Assembly: GCF_001702265.1 (NCBI RefSeq)
Contig: NZ_MAUE01000012.1
Coordinates: 318,172-382,171 of the forward strand
DNA: 64,000 bases
Source: Pseudomonas aylmerensis
Lineage (GTDB): Bacteria > Pseudomonadota > Gammaproteobacteria > Pseudomonadales > Pseudomonadaceae
Reading direction: 5' to 3'
Part shown: positions 19,347 through 28,531 of the stretch, one piece after another
Position numbering within the stretch: the stretch's first letter is position 1
How the letters are laid out: each line of letters begins with the position of its first letter
Made by a program: the position numbers and the translations under genes
Notes under the pieces: generated by a model
What the model was told of the DNA's origin: nothing
Databases searched by the model: none
What the model saw: the letters and a program-made list of their open reading frames with translations, nothing else

Positions 19347-19985
19347 ATGTACACACCTCGCGCCTTTGCCCTCGAAGACTTGCCCGAATTGCAGCAACTG
19401 ATTCAGCACACGCGCCTGGCGCAGTTGGTGACCGTTGGCGAGCAAGGCCTGCAAGCCAGCCACCTGCCGCTGCTGCTCAACCCCGATGAAGGCCCCAATG
19501 GCACCCTCTACGGGCACTTGGCCAAGGCCAATCCGCAATGGCGCGACCTGCAAAACGGCAGCGAGGCCCTGGTGATCTTTGCCGGCGCCGAGGCCTACAT
19601 CAGCCCGGCGTTCTACCCGGCCAAGGCCGAGCACGGCAAGGTGGTCCCGACCTGGAACTACCTGGCGGTGCATGCCTACGGCAAGGCTGAAGTGTTTACC
19701 GACGCCGAGCGCCTGCTTGCACTGGTCAGCGCCCTGACTGATCACCATGAAGGCAACCGTACCCAGCCGTGGAAGGTCAGCGACGCACCGGCCGATTACA
19801 TCGACGGCATGCTCAAGGCCATCGTCGGCTTCGCCCTGCCGATCGAGCGCCTGATCGGCAAGCGCAAGCTCAGCCAGAACCGCAGCCAGGCCGACATCGA
19901 CGGTGTTCGTAAAGGGCTGGCCGCCAGCGCCGATGTGCGCGACCAGACCCTCGCCCGCTTTATTCCCCAAGGAGTTTCAGAATGA
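19347..19985 (+). CDS. FMN-binding negative regulator, PaiB-like
   Basis: The 212-residue protein has the PaiB fold, a split-barrel flavin-binding domain, with family segments HLPLLLNPDEG, GHLAKANPQW and the AYISPAFYP...VPTWNYLAVHAYG stretch (about residues 85-113). Bacillus PaiB is linked to repression of sporulation and protease genes and is encoded with the polyamine acetyltransferase PaiA. Here it overlaps a GNAT acetyltransferase gene by four bases and is divergent from a MocR regulator. The molecular activity of this family remains unclear. Confidence 0.88.
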   Translation: MYTPRAFALEDLPELQQLIQHTRLAQLVTVGEQGLQASHLPLLLNPDEGPNGTLYGHLAKANPQWRDLQNGSEALVIFAGAEAYISPAFYPAKAEHGKVVPTWNYLAVHAYGKAEVFTDAERLLALVSALTDHHEGNRTQPWKVSDAPADYIDGMLKAIVGFALPIERLIGKRKLSQNRSQADIDGVRKGLAASADVRDQTLARFIPQGVSE

Positions 19986-20428
19986 GCCAGATCGACATCC
20001 GCCCGGTCACTGCCGCCGACCACGCCGCCTGGCTGCCGTTGTGGCAGGCGTACCTGAAGTTCTACAACACCGAGCTGCCGGACGCCGTGACCCAGAGCAC
20101 CTGGCAACGCCTGCTCGATGCACAGGAGCCGACCCATTCCGCGCTGGCCTGGCAGGATGGCAAGGCCGTGGGCATGGTCAACTTCATCTACCACCGTTCC
20201 AACTGGAGCATCGAGAACTCGTGCTACCTGCAGGACCTGTTGGTGGACCCGGCCCAGCGCGGCACCGGTGTTGGCCGCAAACTGATCGAGTTCGTCTATG
20301 CCACCGCCAAGGCTGATGGCTGCGCCAAGGTGCACTGGCTGACCCACGAGACCAACGCCACGGCGATCCAACTCTACGAGCGCATCGCCGAACGTCCGGG
20401 TTTCATTCAATTTCGCAAAGGTCTTTAA
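19982..20428 (+). CDS. GNAT-family N-acetyltransferase
   Basis: This 148-residue protein has the GNAT fold, including the acetyl-CoA loop in LLVDPAQRGTGVGRKLIEF (R/Q-x-x-G-x-G/A type, about residues 85-103), and the following VHWLTHETNATAIQLYER strand-helix. It is translationally coupled to the PaiB-like gene (ATGA overlap) and followed 10 bases later by another acetyltransferase. By analogy with Bacillus paiAB it may acetylate polyamines or another small amine, but the substrate cannot be read from the sequence. Confidence 0.87.
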   Translation: MSQIDIRPVTAADHAAWLPLWQAYLKFYNTELPDAVTQSTWQRLLDAQEPTHSALAWQDGKAVGMVNFIYHRSNWSIENSCYLQDLLVDPAQRGTGVGRKLIEFVYATAKADGCAKVHWLTHETNATAIQLYERIAERPGFIQFRKGL

Positions 20429-20438
20429 GGAGCGCAGC

Positions 20439-21119
20439 ATGCCTATCTCACCCGCCGACTGGAAAGGCGTCCCGGCGCCTACGGTCCAACTGCTCGAAGG
20501 GCGCTTTATCCGCCTGGAAAAACTCGACCCGGCACGCCATGGCGACGACCTGTTCCAAGCCCTGCAAGGCCCCGGCGCCGACCCGAAACTGTGGGATTAC
20601 CTGCCTTATGGCCCGTTCCCCGAGCGCGGTGTCTTCAATGACTGGCTCAACAACCATGCGCAACACAGCGATCCGTATTTCTTCAGCGTGATCGACCGGG
20701 CGAGCGGCCAGGTGCAAGGCATCCTCAGCCTGATGTCCATCGTCCCGGCCCAGGGCCGCATCGAAATCGGCCACGTGACCTTCGGCGCACCGATGCAACG
20801 CTCGCCGAAAAGCACCGAAGCGGTGTACCTGCTCGCCAAGCATGCGTTCGAACAGGGCTATCGCCGCCTGGAATGGAAGTGCAACAACGGCAACGCCCGC
20901 TCCAAATACGCGGCCGAGCGGCTGGGGTTCAGTTTTGAAGGGGTGTTCCGCCAGCACATGGTGGTAAAGGGGCAAAACCGCGATACCGCGTGGTACTCGA
21001 TCCTGGATTCGGAATGGCCCGCGATTGGCGCGGGTTTCGAGGCCTGGTTGTCAGATGCCAACCAGTCGGGCTCTGGGCAGTTGAAGAGCCTCGCGGAGTG
21101 TCGCCAGCAGGCGCTCTGA
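20439..21119 (+). CDS. GNAT-family N-acetyltransferase, RimJ/RimL-type
   Basis: The 226-residue protein matches the RimJ/RimL-like branch: GRFIRLEKLDPARHGDDLF at the start, IEIGHVTFGAPMQRS, then the YRRLEWKCNNGNARSKYAAERLGFSFEGVFRQHMVVKG signature (about residues 143-180, key residues NxxSxxxAExLGF). Relatives acetylate protein N termini, amino acids or small metabolites. It is the third gene of the PaiB-GNAT-GNAT operon, with a good ribosome site 10 bases after the previous stop. Confidence 0.87.
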   Translation: MPISPADWKGVPAPTVQLLEGRFIRLEKLDPARHGDDLFQALQGPGADPKLWDYLPYGPFPERGVFNDWLNNHAQHSDPYFFSVIDRASGQVQGILSLMSIVPAQGRIEIGHVTFGAPMQRSPKSTEAVYLLAKHAFEQGYRRLEWKCNNGNARSKYAAERLGFSFEGVFRQHMVVKGQNRDTAWYSILDSEWPAIGAGFEAWLSDANQSGSGQLKSLAECRQQAL

Positions 21120-21298
21120 GACGTGGCTCAACCGCTGGGCCGGCGGCGCAATGCGCGTCGGCCCAATCCCTTGGCGATAGCCGCAATTATCGCTGCAGAC
21201 TAGCGACATCTCCCGCAAGCAAGGGTCGCCCGGCCTGACATTTATCCCCCCGCAGCCTCGCTAAATTCCCCGCCTCATACATCAAGAGGTGGGATTAC

Positions 21299-22600
21299 AT
21301 GCCGCGCATACACAAACAACTCGCGCTCGCCATCACCCTGGCGCTGGGTGCCCTCGGCGCTCAATACGCACAGGCCAGGGGCGATATGGAGCCAGACAGT
21401 GAATGGTTCGAACAGCCCGGCAACAAGGGTCATTCCGCGCCGGCGCTGCCGGCGCCTGAAGACTTCTACTTCGCCGACCGGGCGACCAGCCGAAACGCCC
21501 TGAGCGTCGCTCGGGTGCTGGACGCCGCCGTGGATGGATTGCTCGCGTCGGACGAGTTCAACGAGCGGGAAAAAAGCCGGCTCGAACGTTACGGCCTGTA
21601 CCTGAGCACCCTGGAGCCGAGCCGAATAGGTGCAGTGCTCGAGCAACTGGCGGGAAGCCAGAACGCCAACCTCGGCACTGCCACCCAGAACAGCCAGAAA
21701 GCCTTGAACGCCAACCTGTTGGCAGCCATACGCCAGCTGGATAAAGACACCGGCGACACCGGTCGCGTATGGCTGCAAGGCCTGGGCAATGGCGGCAGCC
21801 TTGATGCGCAACACGGCAGTGCCGGCTTGAAACAGAGCAGCCAAGGCCTGTTACTGGGGGCCGACGGCGCAATCGACGATGCATGGCGGGTGGGTGTGGT
21901 GGGCGGCAAATCCGGCAGCGACCTGAGCGCCAGGCGCTTCAAGGGTGAAGTGGACAGCTGGCACCTCGGCGCCTACGCCGTCCGCCTGGACGGGCCACTC
22001 GCACTGCGCCTCGGCGCGCTGTACAGCAGCCATACCGGGCAAAACAAACGCACGGTCGACTTCGACTTCATCAATCACCGCAATCACCTCTCGGGCAAGT
22101 ACAAGGCGCGGAGCCAAAACGCATTTGCCGAGCTGGGCTATCAGCTGCAGACCGCTGACTGGCGCGCCGAGCCCTTTGCCGGCGTGGGTTTCCAGCGCTA
22201 TCACCGCGAACGCTTCCAGGAGAAAGGCGGCTACAGCGCCTTGAACGTGGGTACGCAGACCCAGCAGAACCTCAGCAGCACCTTCGGCCTGCGCGTGACC
22301 CATGACGTGACGCTGGCCAACCAGATGATCCTCAAGCCGCACTTGAGCACAAGCTGGAAGCATCTCTATGGCGACACCAGCAGCCGCGTACGTCAGTCCT
22401 TCGCCTGGGAAAAACGTGAGGACTTCAACAGCGCGTTCACCGTCGGCGGCACGTCCCTGGACCGTGACAGCCTGGCGCTGCGCACCGGCGTGGAGCTGGC
22501 GCTGTCGGACGAGCACAGCGTAGGCCTGGCCTACAGCGCCGAGTTTGGCAGCCACAGTCGCAACCAGGGGTTGATGGGCCAATGGGCGATGGCGTTCTAA
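21299..22600 (+). CDS. autotransporter-type outer-membrane beta-barrel protein
   Basis: The 433-residue protein has a Sec signal peptide (cleavage likely after AQA, about residue 26), a short, mostly helical mature region (about residues 27-150) and a C-terminal autotransporter barrel (about 155-433) with alternating strands such as AFAELGYQL and AEPFAGVGFQRY. It ends in the terminal Phe expected for barrel insertion. The passenger is too short to be a protease or adhesin of the usual kind. The gene stands alone with a GAGGTGGG site before the ATG. It may be a remnant or a dedicated barrel; function is unknown. Confidence 0.82.
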   Translation: MPRIHKQLALAITLALGALGAQYAQARGDMEPDSEWFEQPGNKGHSAPALPAPEDFYFADRATSRNALSVARVLDAAVDGLLASDEFNEREKSRLERYGLYLSTLEPSRIGAVLEQLAGSQNANLGTATQNSQKALNANLLAAIRQLDKDTGDTGRVWLQGLGNGGSLDAQHGSAGLKQSSQGLLLGADGAIDDAWRVGVVGGKSGSDLSARRFKGEVDSWHLGAYAVRLDGPLALRLGALYSSHTGQNKRTVDFDFINHRNHLSGKYKARSQNAFAELGYQLQTADWRAEPFAGVGFQRYHRERFQEKGGYSALNVGTQTQQNLSSTFGLRVTHDVTLANQMILKPHLSTSWKHLYGDTSSRVRQSFAWEKREDFNSAFTVGGTSLDRDSLALRTGVELALSDEHSVGLAYSAEFGSHSRNQGLMGQWAMAF

Positions 22601-22626
22601 GTCACCGGGAAGCCCGATCGACAGGC

Positions 22627-22653
22627 AAAAAAAAGGGGAGCACCTGCTCCCCC
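22627..22653 (-). terminator. intrinsic terminator of the pyruvate carboxylase B gene
   Basis: On the minus strand GGGGAGCA pairs with TGCTCCCC (22635-22652) and eight T residues follow (22627-22634). It lies about 30 bases after the pycB stop. Confidence 0.93.
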
Positions 22654-22683
22654 GAGGATTAAACGGTTATGTCGAAGGCTGTA

Positions 22684-24492
22684 TCAGCCTTCGATCTCAA
22701 TCAGGATCTCGCCCGGGTTGACCCGGTCGCCCTTGGCCACATGCACAGCGGTGACCTTGCCGGCGATCGACGCCTGCACTTCGGTTTCCATCTTCATGGC
22801 CTCGGTGATCAGCACGGCCTGGCCAGCCTTGACCACATCACCTTCCTTGACCAGCACGTCGACGATGTTGCCCGGCATTGCCGTGCTGACGTGGCCCGGC
22901 TCAGTGGCGTGCTTGCGCTTGCTGCCGCCGCTGCTGACAAATTCGTTGAGCGGTTCGAACACCACTTCTTCCGGCATGCCGTCGATGGACAGGTAGAAAT
23001 GGCGCTTGCCTTCGGCCTTCACGCCGACGCCGGTGATGTCCACGCGGTAGCTTTCGCCGTGCACATCGATGACGAACTCGGTCGGCACGCCTTCGCCGCC
23101 AGCACGCGCCACACCGCCGGCTTCAGGGATCGGCAGCAGCACTTCAGGGGCCAGGGTGCCGGCGTCACGTTCCTCGAGGAACTTGCGCCCGATGTCCGGG
23201 AACATCGCGTAGGTCAGCACGTCTTCTTCCGACTTGGCCAACGCACCGATCTCGCCGCGCAGCTTGGTCATTTCCGGCTTGAGCAAATCAGCCGGACGCA
23301 CGTCGATCACCTCTTCGCTGCCGATGGCCTGACGGCGCAGTTTCTCGTTCACGGTACCCGGCGCCTTGCCGTAGCCGCCTTGCAGGTAGAGCTTCACTTC
23401 GTTGGTGATGGTCTTGTAGCGCTCACCGGCCAGCACGTTGAAGAACGCCTGGGTGCCGACAATCTGCGAGGTCGGCGTGACCAGCGGCGGGAAGCCAAGG
23501 TCTTCACGCACCCGCGGGATTTCGGCCAGCACTTCGCCCATGCGGTTGAGTGCGCCCTGCTCTTTCAGCTGGTTGGCGAGGTTGGAGATCATCCCGCCCG
23601 GCACCTGGTTGACTTGCACGCGGGTGTCGACGGCGGTGAACTCGCTTTCGAACTGGTGGTACTTCTTGCGCACGGCGTAGAAGTACAGGCCGATTTCCTG
23701 CAGCAGCTCCAGGCTCAGGCCGGTGTCGAATTCGCTGCCTTTGAGCGCGGCAACCATCGACTCGGTCCCCGGGTGGCTGGTGCCCCAGGCGAAGCTGGAA
23801 ATCGCGGTGTCGATATGGTCGGCACCGTTCTCGATGGCCTTGAGTTGGCACATCGCGGCCAGGCCGGCGGTGTCATGCGAGTGGATGAACACGGGCAGGC
23901 TCTGCTCGGCCTTCAGCGCCTTGACCAGTTCGCCGGTGGCGTACGGGGTCAGCAAGCCAGCCATGTCCTTGATTGCCACAGAGTCGCAGCCCATGGATTC
24001 CATTTGCTTGGCCTGGGCCACAAACGCTTCGATGGTGTGCACCGGGCTGGTGGTGTAGGCGATGGTGCCCTGGGCATGTTTGCCGGCAGCTTTCACCGCC
24101 TCGATGGCCACGCGCAGGTTACGCACATCGTTCATGGCGTCGAAGATACGGAACACGTCGATGCCGTTCACGGCGGCCTTGGCGACGAAGGCTTTGACCA
24201 CGTCGTCGCTGTAGTGGCGGTAGCCCAGCAGGTTCTGGCCGCGCAGGAGCATTTGCAGGCGCGTGTTAGGCAACGCGGCGCGCAGCTTGCGCAGGCGCTC
24301 CCATGGGTCTTCTTTCAAAAAACGTACGCAGGCGTCGAAGGTCGCGCCGCCCCAGACTTCCAGCGACCAGTAGCCGACTTTGTCGAGCTTGTCGCAGATC
24401 GGCAGCATGTCGTCGGTGCGCATGCGGGTCGCCAGCAACGATTGGTGAGCGTCGCGCAGGATGGTGTCGGTTACGAAGATTTTCTTAGTCAT
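22684..24492 (-). CDS. pycB: pyruvate carboxylase subunit B (carboxyltransferase and biotin carrier)
   Basis: The 602-residue protein has an N-terminal carboxyltransferase barrel starting DTILRDAHQSLLATRMR, a conserved PYC/OAD middle domain, and a C-terminal biotinyl domain with the biotin-accepting Lys in EAMKMET (about residue 567). It transfers CO2 from biotin to pyruvate to give oxaloacetate. In databases it is often named oadA, but the partner upstream is a biotin carboxylase and no membrane decarboxylase subunits are near, so anaplerotic pyruvate carboxylase is the better call. A repeat separates it from pycA, yet the strand and order imply one operon. Confidence 0.94.
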   Translation of the reverse strand: MTKKIFVTDTILRDAHQSLLATRMRTDDMLPICDKLDKVGYWSLEVWGGATFDACVRFLKEDPWERLRKLRAALPNTRLQMLLRGQNLLGYRHYSDDVVKAFVAKAAVNGIDVFRIFDAMNDVRNLRVAIEAVKAAGKHAQGTIAYTTSPVHTIEAFVAQAKQMESMGCDSVAIKDMAGLLTPYATGELVKALKAEQSLPVFIHSHDTAGLAAMCQLKAIENGADHIDTAISSFAWGTSHPGTESMVAALKGSEFDTGLSLELLQEIGLYFYAVRKKYHQFESEFTAVDTRVQVNQVPGGMISNLANQLKEQGALNRMGEVLAEIPRVREDLGFPPLVTPTSQIVGTQAFFNVLAGERYKTITNEVKLYLQGGYGKAPGTVNEKLRRQAIGSEEVIDVRPADLLKPEMTKLRGEIGALAKSEEDVLTYAMFPDIGRKFLEERDAGTLAPEVLLPIPEAGGVARAGGEGVPTEFVIDVHGESYRVDITGVGVKAEGKRHFYLSIDGMPEEVVFEPLNEFVSSGGSKRKHATEPGHVSTAMPGNIVDVLVKEGDVVKAGQAVLITEAMKMETEVQASIAGKVTAVHVAKGDRVNPGEILIEIEG

Positions 24493-24508
24493 ATTCGGAT
24501 CTCCTCAT

Positions 24509-24590
24509 AGCGGCAAGTTTCAAGCTACAAGCTGCAAGTAAACGCTGATCCGCTTTAACTTGTAGCTTGCCGCTTGCAACTTGCAGCTGC
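24509..24590. repeat. intergenic inverted repeat between pycA and pycB
   Basis: Two inverted arms built from GCGGCAAG, CAAGCTACAAG and GCTGCAAG words (24509-24539 and 24556-24590) fill the gap. This word pattern recurs between genes in fluorescent pseudomonads. It could form a large hairpin within the pycAB transcript and change the subunit ratio; that effect is an inference. Confidence 0.65.
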
Positions 24591-24594
24591 TTAT

Positions 24595-26010
<1,416 letters not shown>

Positions 26011-26151
26011 TTGGAAATTCCCTTGAGCCGATTGCTGCGTCTTCAACCCACTGGATCCGGGTCGGCGCGTGACCAAATGTTTCATGACAGTCGCGAGACA
26101 CACACTAAGCCCCAACAGGGATTAACAAAAATCAATAATTATTGGGCTGTG

Positions 26152-26169
26152 TATAAGTAAAGACTTATA
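26152..26169. promoter_or_regulatory. LysR-type operator candidate upstream of pycR
   Basis: TATAAGT-AAAG-ACTTATA is a perfect 7-bp inverted repeat with a 4-base spacer, 36 bases before the pycR ATG and within the pycA/pycR divergent region. Another palindrome, CAATAATTATTG, lies at 26133-26144. Either could be the PycR site. Confidence 0.5.
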
Positions 26170-26205
26170 GTCGATGCATCAGGGGTAGGCCGGGATTACA
26201 AAATA

Positions 26206-27180
26206 ATGCGTAAGTCATTGATGCGTATGACATTACGTCAATTGCAGATCTTCAATGAAGTGTGCGATTTGCGTTCCTACAGCCGTGCAGCCGAGGAAAT
26301 GTCGCTTACGCAACCGGCCGTTAGCCTACAGATTCGTCAGCTGGAAGAGCTGATCGGCCAGCCGCTGTTCGATTACGTCGGCAAGAAGCTCTACATGACC
26401 GAAGCCGCCGAAGCCCTGCAACGTGCCAGCCGGGATATTTTCGGGCGCCTGGAAAACCTCGATATGCAGCTGTCGGACATGCAGGGCTCGCTGCAGGGCC
26501 AGTTGAAACTGGCGGTGGAATCCAGCGCCAAATACTTCGTGCCGCACCTGTTTGCGGCTTTCAAGCGCCAGCACCCGGAGGTGCAGTTGCACCTGACGGT
26601 GGTCAACCGCGCCCAGGTGATTCGACGGCTTTCGGACAACCGCGACGACCTGGTGATCATGTCCATGGTGCCCCAGGACATGGGCCTGGAATTCCTGCCG
26701 TTCCTCAACAACCCGATCGTGGCCGTGGCCCCACCTGAACATCCGTTGAGCCTGCAAGGCCCGCTGCGCCTGCAGGACCTGGAGCCCTACACACTGCTGC
26801 TGCGCGAACCGGGTTCCGGTACGCGGCTGGCGTGCGAGGAATACTTCAAGGAGAAACGCGTGCACTTCACCCAGACGGTGGAAGTGGCCTCGGCCGAGGC
26901 GCAGCGTGAATGCGTGAACGCCGGGTTGGGCGTGGCCTTGCTGACGCGCCACGCGGTCAACCTGGAGCTGGCCACCGGCGGGCTCAAGGAGCTGCCGGTG
27001 GAAGAACTGCCGCTGTACCGCAGCTGGTGCCTGGTGCAGGCCAAGGCCAAGCGCCTGTCACCGGTGGCCCATGCGTTCCTGGGCTTTATCCGCAGCGAAC
27101 GGGTGCAGATCAGCGCGTTGGCTGAGCGTTTCGCTGGGCAGCCAAGGGTGCCTGCCAGTGGAGTTCCGGGTAGTCAGTGA
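26206..27180 (+). CDS. pycR: LysR-family regulator of pyruvate carboxylase
   Basis: The 324-residue protein has a LysR helix-turn-helix (MTLRQLQIFNEVCDLRSYSRAAEEMSLTQPAVS, residues 8-40) and a substrate-binding domain with LLREPGSGTR. Its position, divergent from pycA, matches PA5437 (PycR) of P. aeruginosa, a regulator of pyruvate carboxylase with wide effects on virulence. An ATG at 26227 could also be used. Its last 71 bases overlap the 3' end of a small gene on the other strand. Confidence 0.88.
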   Translation: MRKSLMRMTLRQLQIFNEVCDLRSYSRAAEEMSLTQPAVSLQIRQLEELIGQPLFDYVGKKLYMTEAAEALQRASRDIFGRLENLDMQLSDMQGSLQGQLKLAVESSAKYFVPHLFAAFKRQHPEVQLHLTVVNRAQVIRRLSDNRDDLVIMSMVPQDMGLEFLPFLNNPIVAVAPPEHPLSLQGPLRLQDLEPYTLLLREPGSGTRLACEEYFKEKRVHFTQTVEVASAEAQRECVNAGLGVALLTRHAVNLELATGGLKELPVEELPLYRSWCLVQAKAKRLSPVAHAFLGFIRSERVQISALAERFAGQPRVPASGVPGSQ

Positions 27181-27307
27181 TGCTCTGCTGCAGTTGACGC
27201 TCGTCGCAGCGGTCTTCGATTGCACGACGGAACGCCATGCGGCGCTGGTCTTCCTGCTGACGACGGGTTTTGACGGAGCTGTTGCTGTCTTCGTAGGGCC
27301 GGGCCAT
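27110..27307 (-). CDS. small conserved Pseudomonas protein, possibly PA3496-family
   Basis: This 65-residue, highly charged protein begins MARPYEDSNSSVKTRRQQED and continues with Arg/Glu-rich helix-like sequence (RRMAFRRAIEDRCDERQLQQ). I recall similar short proteins annotated as PA3496-family putative envelope integrity proteins, but this is from memory. GGGAGA lies about seven bases before the ATG, which supports real translation. There is no signal peptide or membrane segment. Its 3' end overlaps pycR antiparallel by 71 bases, so the last two dozen residues are constrained by both genes. Confidence 0.6.
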   Translation of the reverse strand: MARPYEDSNSSVKTRRQQEDQRRMAFRRAIEDRCDERQLQQSITDYPELHWQAPLAAQRNAQPTR

Positions 27308-27437
27308 TTTCAGTCTCCCAATGCGAGTACGGGGAGTTCAGGATGGCCCTGGGGGATGACGGTTTGGCGGCGCGGGGGTTACAGGACGATGAATCTTCAG
27401 GCGCTGTGCACATCCTGCGTGGCAGCTCAGTCAATGA

Positions 27438-27486
27438 ATGTGCGAGCTGACAGACCGCCATCGCAGGCAAGCCAGCTCGCACATTG
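27438..27486. repeat. REP-type palindrome upstream of the hexR stop
   Basis: TGTGCGAGCTG and CAGCTCGCACA flank the REP core CGCCATCGCAGGCAAGC. It is related to the element at 4165-4255 but lacks one full arm. It lies just downstream of the hexR stop codon. Confidence 0.65.
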
Positions 27487-27502
27487 ATCTGTGTACACCC
27501 GA

Positions 27503-28369
27503 TTAATCGTCGAGGGCTTTGACTGATTTGGGTGAGAGACGCAGGCTGCGCAAGCTGCGCTTCACACTCTTGAGGTGGTTGACCAGGCTCGGGCCGCGCG
27601 CCATTGCCACGCCCATCGCCAGCACGTCGATCACCACCAGGTGGGCGATGCGCGAGGTCAGCGGGGTGTAGATCTCGGTGTCTTCGTGCACATCGATCGC
27701 CAGGTTGACCGTGGACAGCTCCGCCAACGGTGTCTGGCTCGGGCACAACGTAATCAGGGTCGCGCCGCTTTCACGCACCAGGTTGGCGGTGATCAGCAGG
27801 TCCTTGGAACGGCCCGACTGGGAAATGCAGATCGCCACGTCGGTGGGCTTCAAGGTCACCGCCGACATGGCCTGCATGTGCGGATCACTGTAGGCCGCAG
27901 CGGTGAGCAGCAGCCGGAAGAATTTGTGCTGGGCATCGGCGGCCACCGCACCAGACGCACCGAAGCCGTAGAACTCGACGCGCTGGGCCTGGGACATGGC
28001 GGTCACGGCCTTTTGCAGCTCCACCGGGTCGAGCTTCTCGCGCACTTCCATCAGGGTGTGCAGGGTGGTGTCGAAGATTTTCAGGCTGTAGTCGGCGACG
28101 GAGTCGTCTTCATGAATCGCAAACTGGCCGAAGCTCGCACCGGCGGCCAGGCTTTGCGCCAGCTTGAGTTTCAAGTCCTGGAACCCGGAGCAACCGATGG
28201 CGCGGCAGAAGCGCACGATGGTCGGCTCGCTGATGCCCACGCTGTGGGCCAGGTCGGCCATAGAACTGTGCATCACTGCCGCAGGGTCAAGCAGCACGTG
28301 ATCGGCAACCTTGAGTTCCGATTTGCGTAACAGGTGGCGCGACTGGGCGATATGTTGCAACAGGTTCAA
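27503..28369 (-). CDS. hexR: HexR-type regulator (RpiR/MurR family)
   Basis: The 288-residue repressor has an N-terminal RpiR helix-turn-helix (residues 1-77, with MADLAHSVGISEPTIVRFCRAIGCSGF) and a C-terminal SIS sugar-phosphate-binding domain (about 120-260, with FYGFGASG and ISQSGRSKD). In pseudomonads HexR senses the Entner-Doudoroff intermediate KDPG and represses zwf, edd and gap genes. Here no glucose genes are adjacent. A 19-bp perfect palindrome matching the HexR consensus sits 45 bases upstream, suggesting self-repression. It could be a hexR paralogue; domain fit and operator favour HexR. Confidence 0.88.
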   Translation of the reverse strand: MNLLQHIAQSRHLLRKSELKVADHVLLDPAAVMHSSMADLAHSVGISEPTIVRFCRAIGCSGFQDLKLKLAQSLAAGASFGQFAIHEDDSVADYSLKIFDTTLHTLMEVREKLDPVELQKAVTAMSQAQRVEFYGFGASGAVAADAQHKFFRLLLTAAAYSDPHMQAMSAVTLKPTDVAICISQSGRSKDLLITANLVRESGATLITLCPSQTPLAELSTVNLAIDVHEDTEIYTPLTSRIAHLVVIDVLAMGVAMARGPSLVNHLKSVKRSLRSLRLSPKSVKALDD

Positions 28370-28413
28370 AGGGCAGGACTCTTGTTATTGGCAGGTGCCA
28401 GGGATGTAGCAAG

Positions 28414-28432
28414 CTTGTAGTTATACTACAAG
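28414..28432. promoter_or_regulatory. hexR: HexR operator upstream of hexR
   Basis: CTTGTAGTTATACTACAAG is a perfect 19-bp palindrome (odd centre). Its core TGTAGTTATACTACA fits the recalled HexR consensus TGTARTWWWAYTACA at every position. It lies 45 bases before the hexR start codon. Confidence 0.75.
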
Positions 28433-28531
28433 AATTGTCGTTTTGCCCGTCCGATGCATCACTAAATCGCCCTGTCCGCCTTTGAATCTAAGGGCGGCCG
28501 AGTTGTAGCCGCTGGGGTTGAAGCCGCGCGG

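Noticed and set aside
22669..24510. Plus-strand open frame opposite pycB
   Set aside because: Antisense shadow: the real minus-strand product has the biotin motif and carboxyltransferase domain.
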